Part shown: positions 1 through 9,955 of the stretch, piece by piece
Numbering within the stretch: the stretch's first letter is position 1
How the letters are laid out: every line of letters begins with the position of its first letter
Source of the DNA: Hydractinia symbiolongicarpus
Taxonomy: Eukaryota; Cnidaria; Hydrozoa; Anthoathecata; Hydractiniidae
DNA: 64,000 nt
Reading direction: 5' to 3'
NCBI RefSeq assembly: GCF_029227915.1
Contig: NC_079879.1
Span: 17,856,001 to 17,920,000 of the forward strand
Translations under genes and position numbers: made by a program
Notes under the pieces: model-generated
The model's input: the letters and a program-made list of their open reading frames with translations, nothing else
What the model was told of the DNA's origin: nothing
Database searches by the model: none

Positions 1-3000
1 AAAATCTGAATAAACTTTTTTCAGATACTTGCCTTTTGGTTTTTAAAACCAAATTGAAAACAAGGATGATTGAAATAAAAGGAAGGATGCAAGAAAAGGT
101 CTATGGATAAGATTCTCAAAACATCTACAAGAGAATTATCACCTACCAATACCAACGATGCTGAGCTGTATAGACAGTCTCCTGATGGATTGGATCTAAA
201 AATAATATATTTTACCATGACCTTTCACTCAACAAACTTGATTTTCTAATAGCCAATCGAAGAGTTGTTTATTTTCATCACCAACCTTACTTATCCAGAT
301 GTCAAGTTCTTGCTTCTAATAACAACACAAATATTAATTGAGAATGAACTCCTCCACAATGCTGAAAATTCTGTTCAAAGCTCATAATACAAAAACAATT
401 AGCCAGCTAGCTATAGCTAAATAAATCTTTTTTATTTGTTTTTAATAGTCTGTTGTAAAAAGCTCTCCCTCAACCAGCTTTTCGTAGCGAATATACTGAA
501 AACCTTTAAATAAATGTACGGCGTGTTGGAGAGTAAAAAACATACTTCTCACTTTAAAGCAATAATTCCTTTATCTTCACACCTCGCCTCAGATGGAAAC
601 AGATGGAATGTATATATCTGCACCTGAATTCCGATGAAGACTTTTACCAACCAAGGGATAAATATCCCCAAACAACAAAAATGTCCGAGAATAAACACTT
701 TCTAAAAGTTCTTTTTGGATTTTTGCGAAGCAATTGAGCTTTGCGAGCGAAGCGAGCGAAGCGAAATTGTGGAGCACGTTTGCTACACGCGAGGTATACC
801 AAGAGAATTATTGAGATTCTCAAAATTTCGATAGAAAAAAAATCATATAAAATCAGCGTAAAGAAATAGGACTGATATTTTTGCACATAAAGCTAGGGTA
901 TTTTTTTTTCTAATAAAACAAATAAGTTTGGACCGAGGGGTTAAAGTATAAGTTTAGTAAAAAATGCAATAAGTACGGCTCGTACCCCCCCACCCCCGGA
1001 TTTTGACCCCCCCCCCCGTCTTTTGGTCCGGATTATACGTCCGCCGAACTTGAACACACAAAGAGGAATATGCCGTGAACAAGAAACGGTAGTCGGCATT
1101 TTAGACACGTATATTTTACAGACCCAAAATATGCCTTATTTCTTTGTATTATAGCTAATTATGGTATAAATAATTAATTAATTACTTTGCAATTTTGCTT
1201 CTAATACTATTATAGTTGTATTTTAATGAAACATAATAGTATTAAAACAGTTTTCTTCTTTTGAAAAAATTTATTGCTAGTCCTGTTTCTAATTGACTTT
1301 ACTTGTGTATTTTAAGCTTTTTTGTTGCTGTGCTTTTTCTGGAGATTTTAGTTGGATTGGAAAGCTCCTGTGTAAGGTACCCTTTCCTAAAGAAAAATTG
1401 AAGTAATTTGTACAATTATAACGCGCCGAGCTGTGTTTTATTTTATTGTTTCTAAGAAGATGTAAGAATACAATATTATCAATTTTAATTGGTTTTATCC
1501 AAATCAAGGTAAGGCTTAATCACACGAAAGGTAGCTAGAGCTAGAGCTCAGTTTTGTATAAAAGAATTGAAAGTAATTTGTAGAATACATATGGAGAAGC
1601 TGTATTACTACCTAACTGATAGCCAGATATAGGAAAACCTGTAGCCAGGGCGCAGACAAAACAAATAGCTCTGGGCGCTAGAGTGAGCTGACCAACCGTT
1701 TTTTATCATTTTTTATTTATTATATAAGTAACCTGTTTCAGTAATTAAAAAAATATCCACTTTTGCTATCAAACCAACAGCAATGTAATTGTCAATAGGA
1801 ATTAGTTTTCCGTACACCCTCCCTGAGAACAAGGTTTAAAACGACATTAAAACATTAAAACTGTCATTAAACAGAACTTCAAGGATGCCCAAGCCGCACC
1901 ACGTCCTCTAAACGGCATGGGCATCTTCGAAACTGCTTGTAATTTTAGAACAAGGGTGCTGATAAGCTGCATACGCCGTATAACGTGCAGGCGTTTTTGG
2001 GCAAGTTTAGCGTTTTGCAAAAAAATTGAAGTATTCACCCGAAAAAACCTGCATAGACCATAAAGTAAACTATGTGGTAGTAAAGTTCTTAAAAGAACTG
2101 TTTTTGATGGTTTTTGATAAAATTTACTTGATAAATAACTTTTAATTTTTATTAACTTCTTTCTCTTAAAGCATCTTTTTCCAACTATCGTCCACAAGGT
2201 ATGTTACAAGGAATTGAATTTTGAAAATGCTCCAGGCAAGTTCGGGAAAGTGCGGGCGGTTTTGGAAGACAATCACTAATTTAATTGCAAAAGTTGCCTG
2301 AACTCGCCCTTATATATGTGGCTGTTTGCAGCTTATTGACACCCTCTTATTTTAGAATATTCTCAGGAATAATAGACCAAGAGAAATTACATCACAGTTT
2401 TTTGTCCACCGCCCACGTGTGTTTGAGAACAACCCACATAACAAAGTTCATTATTTTTTAAATTATTTGTGTAAAAATTACTATTTCATTCACGATAAAC
2501 CATTTGTCAGTCATTTTATTCGCCCAACAAAGAATCCTATCCAAGGTGCTTTTCTATTAGTGCTGAATTTAATAATTGACATGGTTCAGCATAGTTTTTA
2601 GACGGGTCTGATTGCAAAATATGATTGCCAAAGTTCAGCACTTGTAATATTTGTGTATTTGTGTACTCAGCTTCTAAAACACACACAAGAGACATTATAA
2701 TTTCCTCTGGGTGATTACATTAATGTTGGTTGAAAAAAAAACGAATGATGAGAAGCATATGTTTTTAAATGGGTCTAGGACAATAAACTTATTTAATTTC
2801 CCTTGGCCTTGCATCAATCAAATTCTGAAAAAATAAACACTTCTAAAATTATTTTGTCAGATTTGGAAACTGTTGGTATGGTTGGAACTTTGCGTATAAA
2901 ATTAGTAAAGTTGCCAAATTGTTTAGTTTTTTTCTTTTATACTTTTCCGAATTAGCCTTAATTATTTATAAGATGAAAAACAGTGCTTTCAATTCCATTG

Positions 3001-3270
3001 ACTTGGCCATCCCTTAAAGGCACTGGAAGCTTCACTATATGAAAATGTTTTCTTTTTCTTTTAGATTGTGTACAATGGGAGTGACCCAGCTGAGCAAATC
3101 TAAGCATGCGTGTTTGTATGTGAAATTGGAACACCCTCGGACCTGGAAAATTTTGGAGTGACGCGGACATCAGGTGTACAACTGATCAGACACGCATAGG
3201 CGGAGAAACCACGCTATTACTAATCTCCAAGGTGTGTCCAGAAATTGGAGCATTTTGCCTTGACTTTCAA
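1..3270. other. AT-rich non-coding flank
   Basis: No gene is recognised here. There is a short GCGAGCGAAGC-type repeat at about 741-768 and poly-C tracts at about 985-1,018. An open frame on the minus strand at 1,847-2,197 (116 residues) has no recognisable domain, and the rest is AT-rich with many A/T runs. The flank differs clearly in base composition from the GC-richer block that starts near 3,281. Confidence 0.5.
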
Positions 3271-3280
3271 CTAAATAAAT

Positions 3281-3502
3281 ATGTCTTGTAGCGAAAAATC
3301 ACGAGAGGAGTTTGAGGGAGAGATCCGGAGATTGGAGGAAACAATCGAGAACTTGGAAGCGAGTCATGAGGAACTCGCGATTAGAGATTGGGAGCTGTAT
3401 GAGATGATGAGGCAGAGGAATAAATACAACGACCGGATCGCTTTAATCGCCTGTGTTTCGTCGCTGTCTCTTACCATGATCCACTATATGATGAAATATT
3501 AA
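3281..3502 (+). CDS. small coiled-coil protein with C-terminal membrane segment
   Basis: An open frame of 73 residues. Residues 1-50 are charged and rich in Glu/Arg with heptad-like spacing, consistent with a short coiled coil. Residues 51-70 (IALIACVSSLSLTMIHYMM) are hydrophobic and could anchor the protein in a membrane by its C terminus. It lies 119 bp upstream of the BRO-family gene on the same strand and shares the GC-rich composition of the element, so it probably belongs to it. The family is not recognised. The start is the first ATG after an AT-rich AAATAAAT stretch. A host origin cannot be excluded because copy 2 lacks the corresponding region. Confidence 0.5.
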   Translation: MSCSEKSREEFEGEIRRLEETIENLEASHEELAIRDWELYEMMRQRNKYNDRIALIACVSSLSLTMIHYMMKY

Positions 3503-3539
3503 GACCCGAGTGTTACAGCGCCAGAAGATTAAGTCGCAG

Positions 3540-3565
3540 TTTTGTGGTTTATCAAAGCCACAAAA
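3540..3565. other. inverted repeat (hairpin) between two genes
   Basis: TTTTGTGG and CCACAAAA form a perfect 8-bp stem around a short loop that adds further T/A pairs. It lies 38 bp past the stop of the small coiled-coil gene and about 55 bp before the BRO-family start. It may be a 3'-end or regulatory structure; function is inferred from position only. Confidence 0.4.
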
Positions 3566-3620
3566 ATCACGAGCACCGTCCTCGCAACACGATCCCCCGA
3601 TCCAAACACTGTAAGATAAA

Positions 3621-4467
3621 ATGTTTTGTCTTGCGGTTAATTATTTTCAAGGAAAGCAAGTCCGATCCTTTTTTGTAAAGGGTAAAGGCCAATGCATCGT
3701 GGCCTCCGATGTTTGGAGAGCCGCAGGCTATAGGCGGGATGCGGGAGTAAAAGCTATTCAGAGACATGTGCCTGACAAGTACAAAATGCGGATAGGTGAC
3801 GCTATTACTGATCCTCAAGGTGTTGATCATGGAGTCCACACCCAGCCAAACACGATTTTACTGACAGAAGCAGGCCTTTATTGCTTCCTCTTGAGGTGTG
3901 GCCGGTCTGAAGCAGAATCATTTTTTGGGCGGGTTGTTGAGGAGGTACTCCCCAGAGAAATGCAAAAACTTACGGAAACCGTTGAAGGGCAGCGTCAATC
4001 CATTGAGAAAAGGACGCAGCCCTCGAAGAAAAAGATACGTACCTTGCACTCCTTAACGATGACCTCGAACAAGGGGACGTAACCATCACCAATCTATAGG
4101 ATAGGAGAGGGACGAAGAAGTCGTTGAACTACAGCAGAGATATGTCCCCCAGGAATACCCGTACGACAATATGCTCTGCGTTGTTAAGAAAAATGATCCT
4201 CACGAGTGTGGAAAGAAAGGTAAGCATCCCTACTATATGATCAGATGTCAGCGCATACGGCTGGGCAAGAGCATGGGTATGCTGATGACAAAGTACCCCG
4301 ATAGCACTATAATCGGGAGATGTGACGATCCAAATGCCGTGCATACGTGGAATCGTTTTAGAGACAACACCCTGGGTGCTGCGAACTCTTACAAAAACCA
4401 TTTTACCCTACCTGATGATGAGACGCGTAAGTTGTTCGATGGAAAGTTCGACATCGATATGATCTAA
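3621..4467 (+). pseudogene. BRO-family (Bro-N domain) gene, frameshifted
   Basis: The first frame (3,621-4,082) holds a Bro-N-like domain at residues 1-115: an ASDVWRAAGYRRD segment, a conserved HVPDKYK, a TEAGLYCFLLRCGRSEAE segment and EVLPREM. A charged linker follows in a shifted frame. A C-terminal domain like that of viral BRO proteins then appears in the frame containing 4,171-4,467 (HPYYMIRCQRIRLGKS, YPDSTIIGRCDDPNAV). The change of frame near 4,010 and a stop near 4,100 show that one gene has been broken. BRO proteins are DNA-binding proteins of large DNA viruses, phages and some transposons, with poorly known roles. The gene points toward the integrase on the opposite strand. It has no equivalent in copy 2, where a transposon follows the integrase. 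Confidence 0.72.
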
Positions 4468-4486
4468 GCAATATGTGAGAAATTTA

Positions 4487-4714
4487 GAGAAATTTACCAT
4501 TCTTTAACATGTTCAGGAGAAGTATAAAATAAGGCTTGGCCCCCCTTGGTTTACAAATCTTGTAGAAAGAGGATGGAATCCGTCCCTTTTTCCAGACACG
4601 TTTTACTGACGGAACCACGAGCCACGTGGCAATTGAGCGGTTCGCCCGAAGCGGGGGAACCGGTGAAATGACCACCTGGCTCGAGAAATTTACCATTGTT
4701 TTACATGCTCCGGA
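4487..4714. repeat. ~32-bp direct repeat at the integrase 3' end
   Basis: GAGAAATTTACCATT plus about 17 further similar bases occurs at 4,487-4,518 and again at 4,683-4,714, 196 bp apart. On the minus strand both encode the same last residues (EHVK, Trp, stop) of the integrase. The stretch between them reads like a decayed second integrase tail, suggesting an old tandem duplication of the gene's 3' end. Confidence 0.55.
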
Positions 4715-5635
4715 GGTACTTCAACATCCTCTGGTATTAGCATCAACTCTTCTGACACAAAACTACGTTCGGGCACGTCTTTTAAATAGTACAGGAGACG
4801 CGTACTTGTCACAATACGATCGAGTCTATACGTCTTTTTGCTCCACCAAGCGTCCGTTGCACGTCTTTTAGCATCACCGTGCTCTTCTTGGGTTGCAGCA
4901 AATAAAGATAAAGGCCGTCATCGGGTAATGGCTTTTCTTCAGGGTGCTGCGTGTCTTGCTGGACATCATCGAGCTTGATGGCTTTCGAAAGCTTTATATC
5001 TATCATCGCGGTCTTGGTGTTGTTCTAACTTTTCACGATAGTATACAAGTGTTTAACCCATGTACTACTCTGTCCATCACTGACCAACTCTTGAGCATCT
5101 TGAGGTTTGAAGAGCCTCTGCGCGAGCACCTTGTTATATGATTCGACGATAGCCGTGAAAGTGTGGTGGTAATTGGTAGTTGCACGCTTGATTTCGACAC
5201 CCTTACCCTCTAGCAGCTTTGTCACGTCCGATTTAAACTATGAACCATTATCGCACAGGAATATACTCGAGTAACGCAGAGGTCCTGCCTTGTAAATGTC
5301 CTTGAGCATGGCAGCGACTTCACTCGCCTTTTTCGTATGTAGAGGTCTTGCTACTTTGTATCTCGAGCCCACATCAATGCCCGTGTGGATATACTTGTAC
5401 GTGTTGCCATAGACTTTATCGTGGGGCATGTAGAGCAAATCAAATTGGTGCATTTCATTACGCTTTTCATTAGGTGATGGTGAAATGCGGGTAACTGATG
5501 CGCTTGGGCCCTCGAGTATGGCGGAGCCAGAGCAGTTGACGAGAGAGCGAATGGGTTACTTTCTTTTTGGAGAGACCACTTTGCTTGGAGAGTAGTTTAA
5601 TGGCTTTTCGACCAGTCTATAGATGTTCAAGTTGG
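4690..5635 (-). pseudogene. Polinton-type retroviral-like integrase, broken
   Basis: On the minus strand the catalytic core is readable in pieces. MHQFDLLYMPHDKVYGNTYK holds the first Asp, FLCDNGS the second Asp, and FTAIVESYNKVLAQRLF the Glu of the D,D,E triad. The C-terminal part with the conserved DDGLYLYLLQP segment follows in another frame and ends with a TGG TAA at 4,690-4,695. At least three breaks are visible: stops in the N-terminal part near 5,460-5,610, a stop or frameshift just after the second Asp near 5,240, and a frameshift near 4,900. The family catalyses strand transfer of element DNA into the host genome. The gene directly follows the capsid and small membrane protein genes, the same order as in copy 2. 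The N-terminal part is fused closely to the preceding gene, suggesting a small deletion. Confidence 0.85.
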
Positions 5636-5827
5636 TTACCAATCAATTTTGTCCTGTCTGTCACGTACCCACTGTGCTTGAGCTGCTTGGAGTTCTTCAA
5701 TTACTTTATCATGCCTCTTACGTTCTGCTTCACCATACCCCGAAAGTTTGCTGAATACGAAATTAGACCAGCTATACGCGAGCGCGTTAATCAACGCTCC
5801 TCCCGCCATTACTGCTAAGGTAGCCAT
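5636..5827 (-). CDS. small membrane protein with coiled-coil tail (truncated)
   Basis: From the ATG at 5,827 the product has 63 residues. It begins MATLAVMAGGALINALAYSW, a probable membrane segment, followed by a charged Glu/Arg/Gln-rich helix that ends at DRQDKIDW. The copy-2 homologue (61,375-61,700) continues about 45 residues beyond this point, so the copy-1 gene has lost its C terminus at the junction with the integrase. An in-frame ATG 36 bp upstream exists, but it lies inside the capsid gene and copy 2 does not support it. It sits between capsid and integrase in both copies and could be a minor virion membrane component; this is inference. Confidence 0.6.
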   Translation of the reverse strand: MATLAVMAGGALINALAYSWSNFVFSKLSGYGEAERKRHDKVIEELQAAQAQWVRDRQDKIDW

Positions 5828-7065
5828 GTTTATTTTGAAATTCCACGCTATGAAACCGTCCATTCAGAATATTCAACTGCGCATCCTGCAGCAAATACAC
5901 GTAGCAGCGTATATCCCCAGTTCCATATGCTTTTCTAGTCATATGAAGAGTGATCCCATCGCTAAGCCTTTGCAAGGGCCTTCCAGAACCATGCAAGCTG
6001 TGATCGGGTGTCGCACGCAAGTCGATGAACAGCGCATAGTGCTCAGTCATGAACTGACCGATGGTCACCTCCGAGTCGTGGCTACCAAAGAGTTCAACGT
6101 TTTGCTCGAGATGATCTTTTGGGAGCATAGCATGCGAATATAGTTCGTTAGGCTCGCCTTCCACCGTGATCGCGATTTTCTCGATCTTGGGGTTGTAGAA
6201 AACCTCATTAGCGCCAGCATAAGCTTTCACTTTCCTGGGATCTACGAACAATAGGAGTATACCTTTCAAGCTCTTCGCCGGGGTGTCGATTTGTAAGTTG
6301 TAGCTGGTATCACCCTTTCTCATCGTTATAACCTTGTTGCGGACTACACGCTCATAGGGCAGGGCGAGCCTCGAGTACCTGGACATCATAGCGCTCTCGA
6401 GACCCTCATTGGTAACCTTGTCAAACTCGAAGCAGATGTTGGTGATCTTGTAACCAGCATCAGCTGGTTTAGCTTCCATAGACCATGATTTTGGTGTACC
6501 AGCATCTTTGATGACTTGGTCATAGGGTGCAAAGTGCAGTACGAACTGTAACCTGTCATACAAGCCCGCTTGATAGAATGTTAGATCCCTCGTCAACTCG
6601 AACATTTTGCCGATTGGGATGCAAAAGGTGTTCCCATAGGCTGCCGCGATCGCTTCTTCTTCATCATTGCTTACATGATTGATAGCTTTGACTTGTAGAG
6701 CCCTTATGGTACCATCATGGGGGTTGATGCCTTCTAGAATCAAGTTGTTCTCACGTTCAAATTTTTGGCAGCCCCATATCCCTATATACTGCGAGCACAT
6801 TGAACTCGCTGATGTTCTGCACTTCGTGGCCGTTCAAGCTTATGCGAAGGTTTTGAACCAGGGCCTTGCCGATGTTGCTGACAATGGTGCGTTTCGTATT
6901 GGTGCTTGTGAGCTCTAAGTCAAAGAGGAGTTTGAGAGAGCTGGGGAAAATTACATCATTCTGTCCCAAATAGGGGATGTCAACATACAAGTCTTCGTTT
7001 TGGTTGATCGTACTGGGGTTGTGAGAGACTTTAACACGCTGTTTCTTCCCTTTCATGGCAAGCAT
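5787..7065 (-). pseudogene. Polinton-type major capsid protein (one frameshift)
   Basis: Two overlapping minus-strand frames cover one gene of about 430 codons. The first (7,065 to about 6,770) gives the N-terminal hundred residues including DLYVDIPYLGQNDVIFPSSL. The second (about 6,770 to 5,787) gives the rest, including FERENNLILEGINPHDGTI, KIEKIAITVEGEPNELYSHA and the C-terminal YVYLLQDAQLNILNGRF. The frame change lies in an A-run near 6,765, consistent with one surplus base. The protein matches the double-jelly-roll capsid family carried by animal Polintons, often annotated as F54H12.2-like. The C-terminal 15 residues run into the next gene and are probably not original, since copy 2 ends earlier. 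The rest shows no other break, so this is the best-preserved large gene of the copy. Confidence 0.85.
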
Positions 7066-7136
7066 AGTGTTTAATTCCTTGTGAGGATCTAGCTTCGTTC
7101 AGTACATTTATTAGTAGCGTTATGGGAGTGGAATAA
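7066..7136. promoter_or_regulatory. divergent intergenic spacer, capsid / coiled-coil gene
   Basis: Only 71 bp separate the capsid start (minus strand) from the first plausible ATG of the coiled-coil gene (plus strand). The spacer is AT-richer than the genes and contains TTTATTAGTAG and GGAATAAATG. It must carry or adjoin promoters in both directions; no specific binding site is recognised. Confidence 0.4.
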
Positions 7137-8146
7137 ATGACAAATATTCCAAGATCCGATAATAATTTCACGGCGGAGGAAGACATTCAAGACGAGCCTG
7201 AGGAGTTCAGCAGCGAGAGTGAGATCCTTCAACCGAAGGTCGAAGGTTGTTAGCTTTTACAAACATCTTGCGGTGGGGTTGAATGAGGAGTCGAAGCTAG
7301 ATGCAATACCTTACGACGATATTAAGCTTTTTTTCAATGATATAAAACTCACAAGGGAAGATAATGGTGAATTTAGAATTATTGGATCGACGCTGCTGAG
7401 GATGCTACGCCCCAAGAATCGCTTGGGGCGTATGGGGTTCGAAGACTATAAACTTATCCAGGCAACGGGCGGGAGGATCTTGAACGATATGGAGCAGATC
7501 GGGACAAATGGTGACACTATCGCAAGGGAACCGATGCTCGGGAAAGTATTCGTCGATACGGAGAGCTTGATGGAAGATACTTCGTTTGGAGGAGGCGAGA
7601 TATTCACGGATCGCGAGAAAAAGGAACTCAACCAGGGGATTCGAACGATCCGTGGCCAGCTGAAGATGTTGGAAAGCAAGGTACTCGCGAGGGATAGTCA
7701 GATTGGTAAAGTACAAAAAAAAGTTGAGAGGCTCGAGAGAAAGAAGAAGACGCCTGGAATAACCAAGGAACAGATAAAGATTGAGGACGGGACGGCCTTG
7801 GCTAGGGAAGAGATAAAGAGACTCCAAGATGAGAAGAAAGCCCTACGAGAGCAACACGGCGTATTTTCCTCCGAGATTCAGAGCCAGCTGAGGAATATCA
7901 AAGAGACTCTGATCGCTGGGGATGATAAAACCTTGGTCGAAAAGCTCAAGATCTTGTTCAAGGAACAAGGATTGACTATCGCGAGCATAGTCCCGGCTAT
8001 CGGTCTGGTCATATCCACCATCGTGCTCGCCGTTATGGGAGGAAGTACAGGTGCCGTAGCAGAAAGTACAGGAGGAGGTGAGTTTCGTGCAAAAACAGCT
8101 TGAAAGCAGCAAGAGCTGTCAAGTTCGCGGCAAGGCACTTGTACAT
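7137..8146 (+). pseudogene. coiled-coil protein with hydrophobic Gly/Ala segment
   Basis: An acidic N-terminal stretch beginning MTNIPRSDNNF is read in one frame up to about 7,220. The main frame then runs to 8,103. Roughly residues 130-240 of the whole are a long Lys/Glu/Arg-rich coiled coil, followed by a hydrophobic segment (IASIVPAIGLVISTIVLAVM) and a Gly/Ser/Thr-rich stretch. A second frame change at about 8,085 leads into the FVQKQLES segment, which is in frame in copy 2 (60,163-61,020, minus). The N-terminal SFYKHLAVGLNEE and MGFEDYK segments are also recognisable. The function is unknown; the coiled coil plus membrane segment suggest a structural or membrane-active virion protein. Its 3' end overlaps the convergent gene. 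Confidence 0.6.
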
Positions 8147-8545
8147 ACCCATGGCTGCTGCTGTGGGTATTATTATCGTGGCTTTGGTATTCTCATGGAC
8201 ATCCGCAGACCTGATCGGGGTGGCACCCCCACCCATTTCATGACTTGGTACTTGATGTTTCTTCGACTGCGAGATTCTTCCAAGGGGTTGGTTACTAACC
8301 ACTCCCTTTCCGGCGTTAATCTCTGGGTTAACACCAATAGAGAAGTACTCCTTGCTGATGAGTATATTGTTCGTGAAATTCACGACATTTCCAATGTAAA
8401 GGCTCATGTCACTAGGGATCATGTAGACACCATGCGCCACCGAGAAATCGACTTTTGATCTCGCGTACTTGAGCACATTTTGAAATCGCCTTATTTCCTC
8501 ACCCGTGTCACTAGGTCGGAGGATCCGATCCTCAAAAGTCGTCAA
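8033..8545 (-). CDS. unknown protein with hydrophobic C-terminal part
   Basis: An open frame of 170 residues from MTTFEDRILRPSDTGEE. It begins 9 bp after the stop of the preceding minus-strand gene, which suggests one transcription unit. The middle is polar; residues 130-165 become hydrophobic (IIIPTAAAMGMYKCLAAN then Leu-rich). The last 30 or so residues overlap the convergent coiled-coil gene and may result from a lost stop. The AAAMYKCL-like end resembles the end of the copy-2 frame at 59,905-60,144 (AAAAMYRCLVAY). The rest is not obviously alike, so homology is tentative. Family unknown. Confidence 0.45.
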   Translation of the reverse strand: MTTFEDRILRPSDTGEEIRRFQNVLKYARSKVDFSVAHGVYMIPSDMSLYIGNVVNFTNNILISKEYFSIGVNPEINAGKGVVSNQPLGRISQSKKHQVPSHEMGGGATPIRSADVHENTKATIIIPTAAAMGMYKCLAANLTALAAFKLFLHETHLLLYFLLRHLYFLP

Positions 8546-8554
8546 GTATAGACG

Positions 8555-9271
8555 CTAAGCACCGATTGAACTACCTTGATTGCCGATAATGTTCGACCTC
8601 GCGTTAGCTTGGCTCTGAAGTATGAGGTAAGCGTAAAATCTTACGCCTTGGGAAAGCTTCTCTATGCCGTTACGGGTGAGATCTTGAGAGGTTTCGAGAA
8701 TCCATCGACTCCTCACGAGTCCTCATCGAAATAAAGAGGACCCCGGCCAGGATAGTCTTACGAATAGCTTGCCAGCTACTGAATAAGGTCTCGTTCATCC
8801 ACTCGCTCTCGCTGTCGCTTACCTCAAATTCACGTGTTAATTGCTGGAACTTTTGGTTGTTGAAAGGGTTGTTGAGACGGCGGAATCTATCGGAACCTGG
8901 TAGAGAAATGTCGAGATCTTGAAGGATTATACGTATCTGGAAGTACACGTGGAAACTGTAAATGGAGCGAACAAGAGGTAGGGATGTGGTTAGATGCTGC
9001 ATAGAAATACCACAGGCTGAAGTTGCGCAGTAGGTAACAAAATTGAGCTGTGTGGACCAGAGACTGAAAGGGTGGCTTTCCAGGTATTCAGCACTGCACC
9101 AGAGTGGAACTCGTAGTCGACAAAGAAGTTGGGGAATTTTACCGTAAACGAAGACCCCTTCGCGTTGATAACGATGTCTTGCGTTGCGAGATCATCACCC
9201 TTGGGTTTCTCGGGATATCTTCCATGCTTATGGGTATACTTTGCTCTCAAATTATACGAGTAAATGCTCAT
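8555..9271 (-). pseudogene. unknown conserved element gene A (copy 1), frameshifted
   Basis: It starts MSIYSYNLRAKY at 9,271. The first frame is open to 8,990, the middle is read in a shifted frame (8,670-9,002, with SIYSFHVYFQIRIIL), and the last part in another frame down to a TAG at 8,555-8,557. The counterpart in copy 2 starts at 59,489 and shares a similar centre (LINSIFKFHIYYQMRRILP). It has many beta-type alternations and no membrane segment or known motif. Its start codon lies 17 bp from the start of the divergent minor-capsid-like gene in copy 1 and 16 bp in copy 2. A structural role is possible but unproven. Confidence 0.5.
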
Positions 9272-9288
9272 CGTTTCTTTTAAGAAAG
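9272..9288. promoter_or_regulatory. 17-bp divergent start region
   Basis: The two divergent ATG codons are separated by CGTTTCTTTTAAGAAAG, a near-palindromic AT-rich spacer. Copy 2 has the same arrangement with a 16-bp spacer. There is almost no room for untranslated leaders, so promoters must lie within or overlap the opposing genes. Confidence 0.5.
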
Positions 9289-9955
9289 ATGAAGCAGCTG
9301 TATATTACAGATATAGAGAAACCTACGATATTTAAGGACTACCTAAGCCAGGACACTAGGATCGCCCTGAAGTCGATCAGCATTCGACCTACGTGGCTGA
9401 ACCTTTTCACTAATAGCGAGTTTACCATCCGTAAGTTAGGGCCCGATCAGACGGTTACTCAAATTGAGATCATGAACGGTTTGTACAAAATACAGGATTT
9501 GGCAGCCATTGTCAACAGTCGCGGGGGAGGGCAAGATCGAGATTTTCGTGTTGAGAACCGGAATCTGCAGACTCCGTGTCAATGACGGGTACACGGTGGT
9601 GATTCATTGACAACTGCAAGAGCTCTTGGGTCTACCCTACGATTCCAGTAAAAAATACTATATGAAGGGTGATTATGATTCATTCCATAAGACTGACGTA
9701 TACCAGTGGTTACGACTTGCTTGCCCCCAGTTAGATGAAGATGACTACCTGCTTAACGAAAAAAAATCCAATATTCTTGCTATGCTACCAAAGAGCTAAA
9801 CGCTCGGGGAGACATGCTTACGTGGAGTTGACACTCCTGTATACCTTCCCTTGAAAAGCTCCACAAATCGTCTAGAGTTCATGTTGACGGACGAGTATCA
9901 TTACGACAAGAACGTTTCGTTCTTGGGAATAACGATGCACTTACTAATAGAATAA
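9289..9955 (+). pseudogene. minor-capsid-like (candidate penton) protein, broken
   Basis: The start at 9,289 (MKQLYITDIEKP) is chosen because copy 2 starts at the same place; an in-frame ATG at 9,184 lies inside the divergent gene. The product matches the copy-2 protein at 58,802-59,472 along its length: TRIALKSISIRPTWLNL, KLGPDQTVTQIEI, GLYKIQDLA, then CRLRVNDGYT and YYMKGDYDS in another frame. Breaks visible: a frame change in the G-run near 9,527, an in-frame TGA near 9,607, and a further disruption near 9,795. The intact form would be about 220 residues. The beta-rich pattern and its place among virion genes suggest a minor capsid protein; that assignment is inference. Its stop TAA is followed directly by the next ATG. 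Confidence 0.5.

Noticed and set aside
1847-2197. 116-residue open frame, minus strand
   Set aside because: No domain, no homologous copy in the window, and no splice or promoter support. Likely chance or decayed repeat.
7405-8138. Minus-strand frames of 140, 77, 89 and 86 residues
   Set aside because: They are shadows of the plus-strand coiled-coil gene, which has a counterpart in copy 2.
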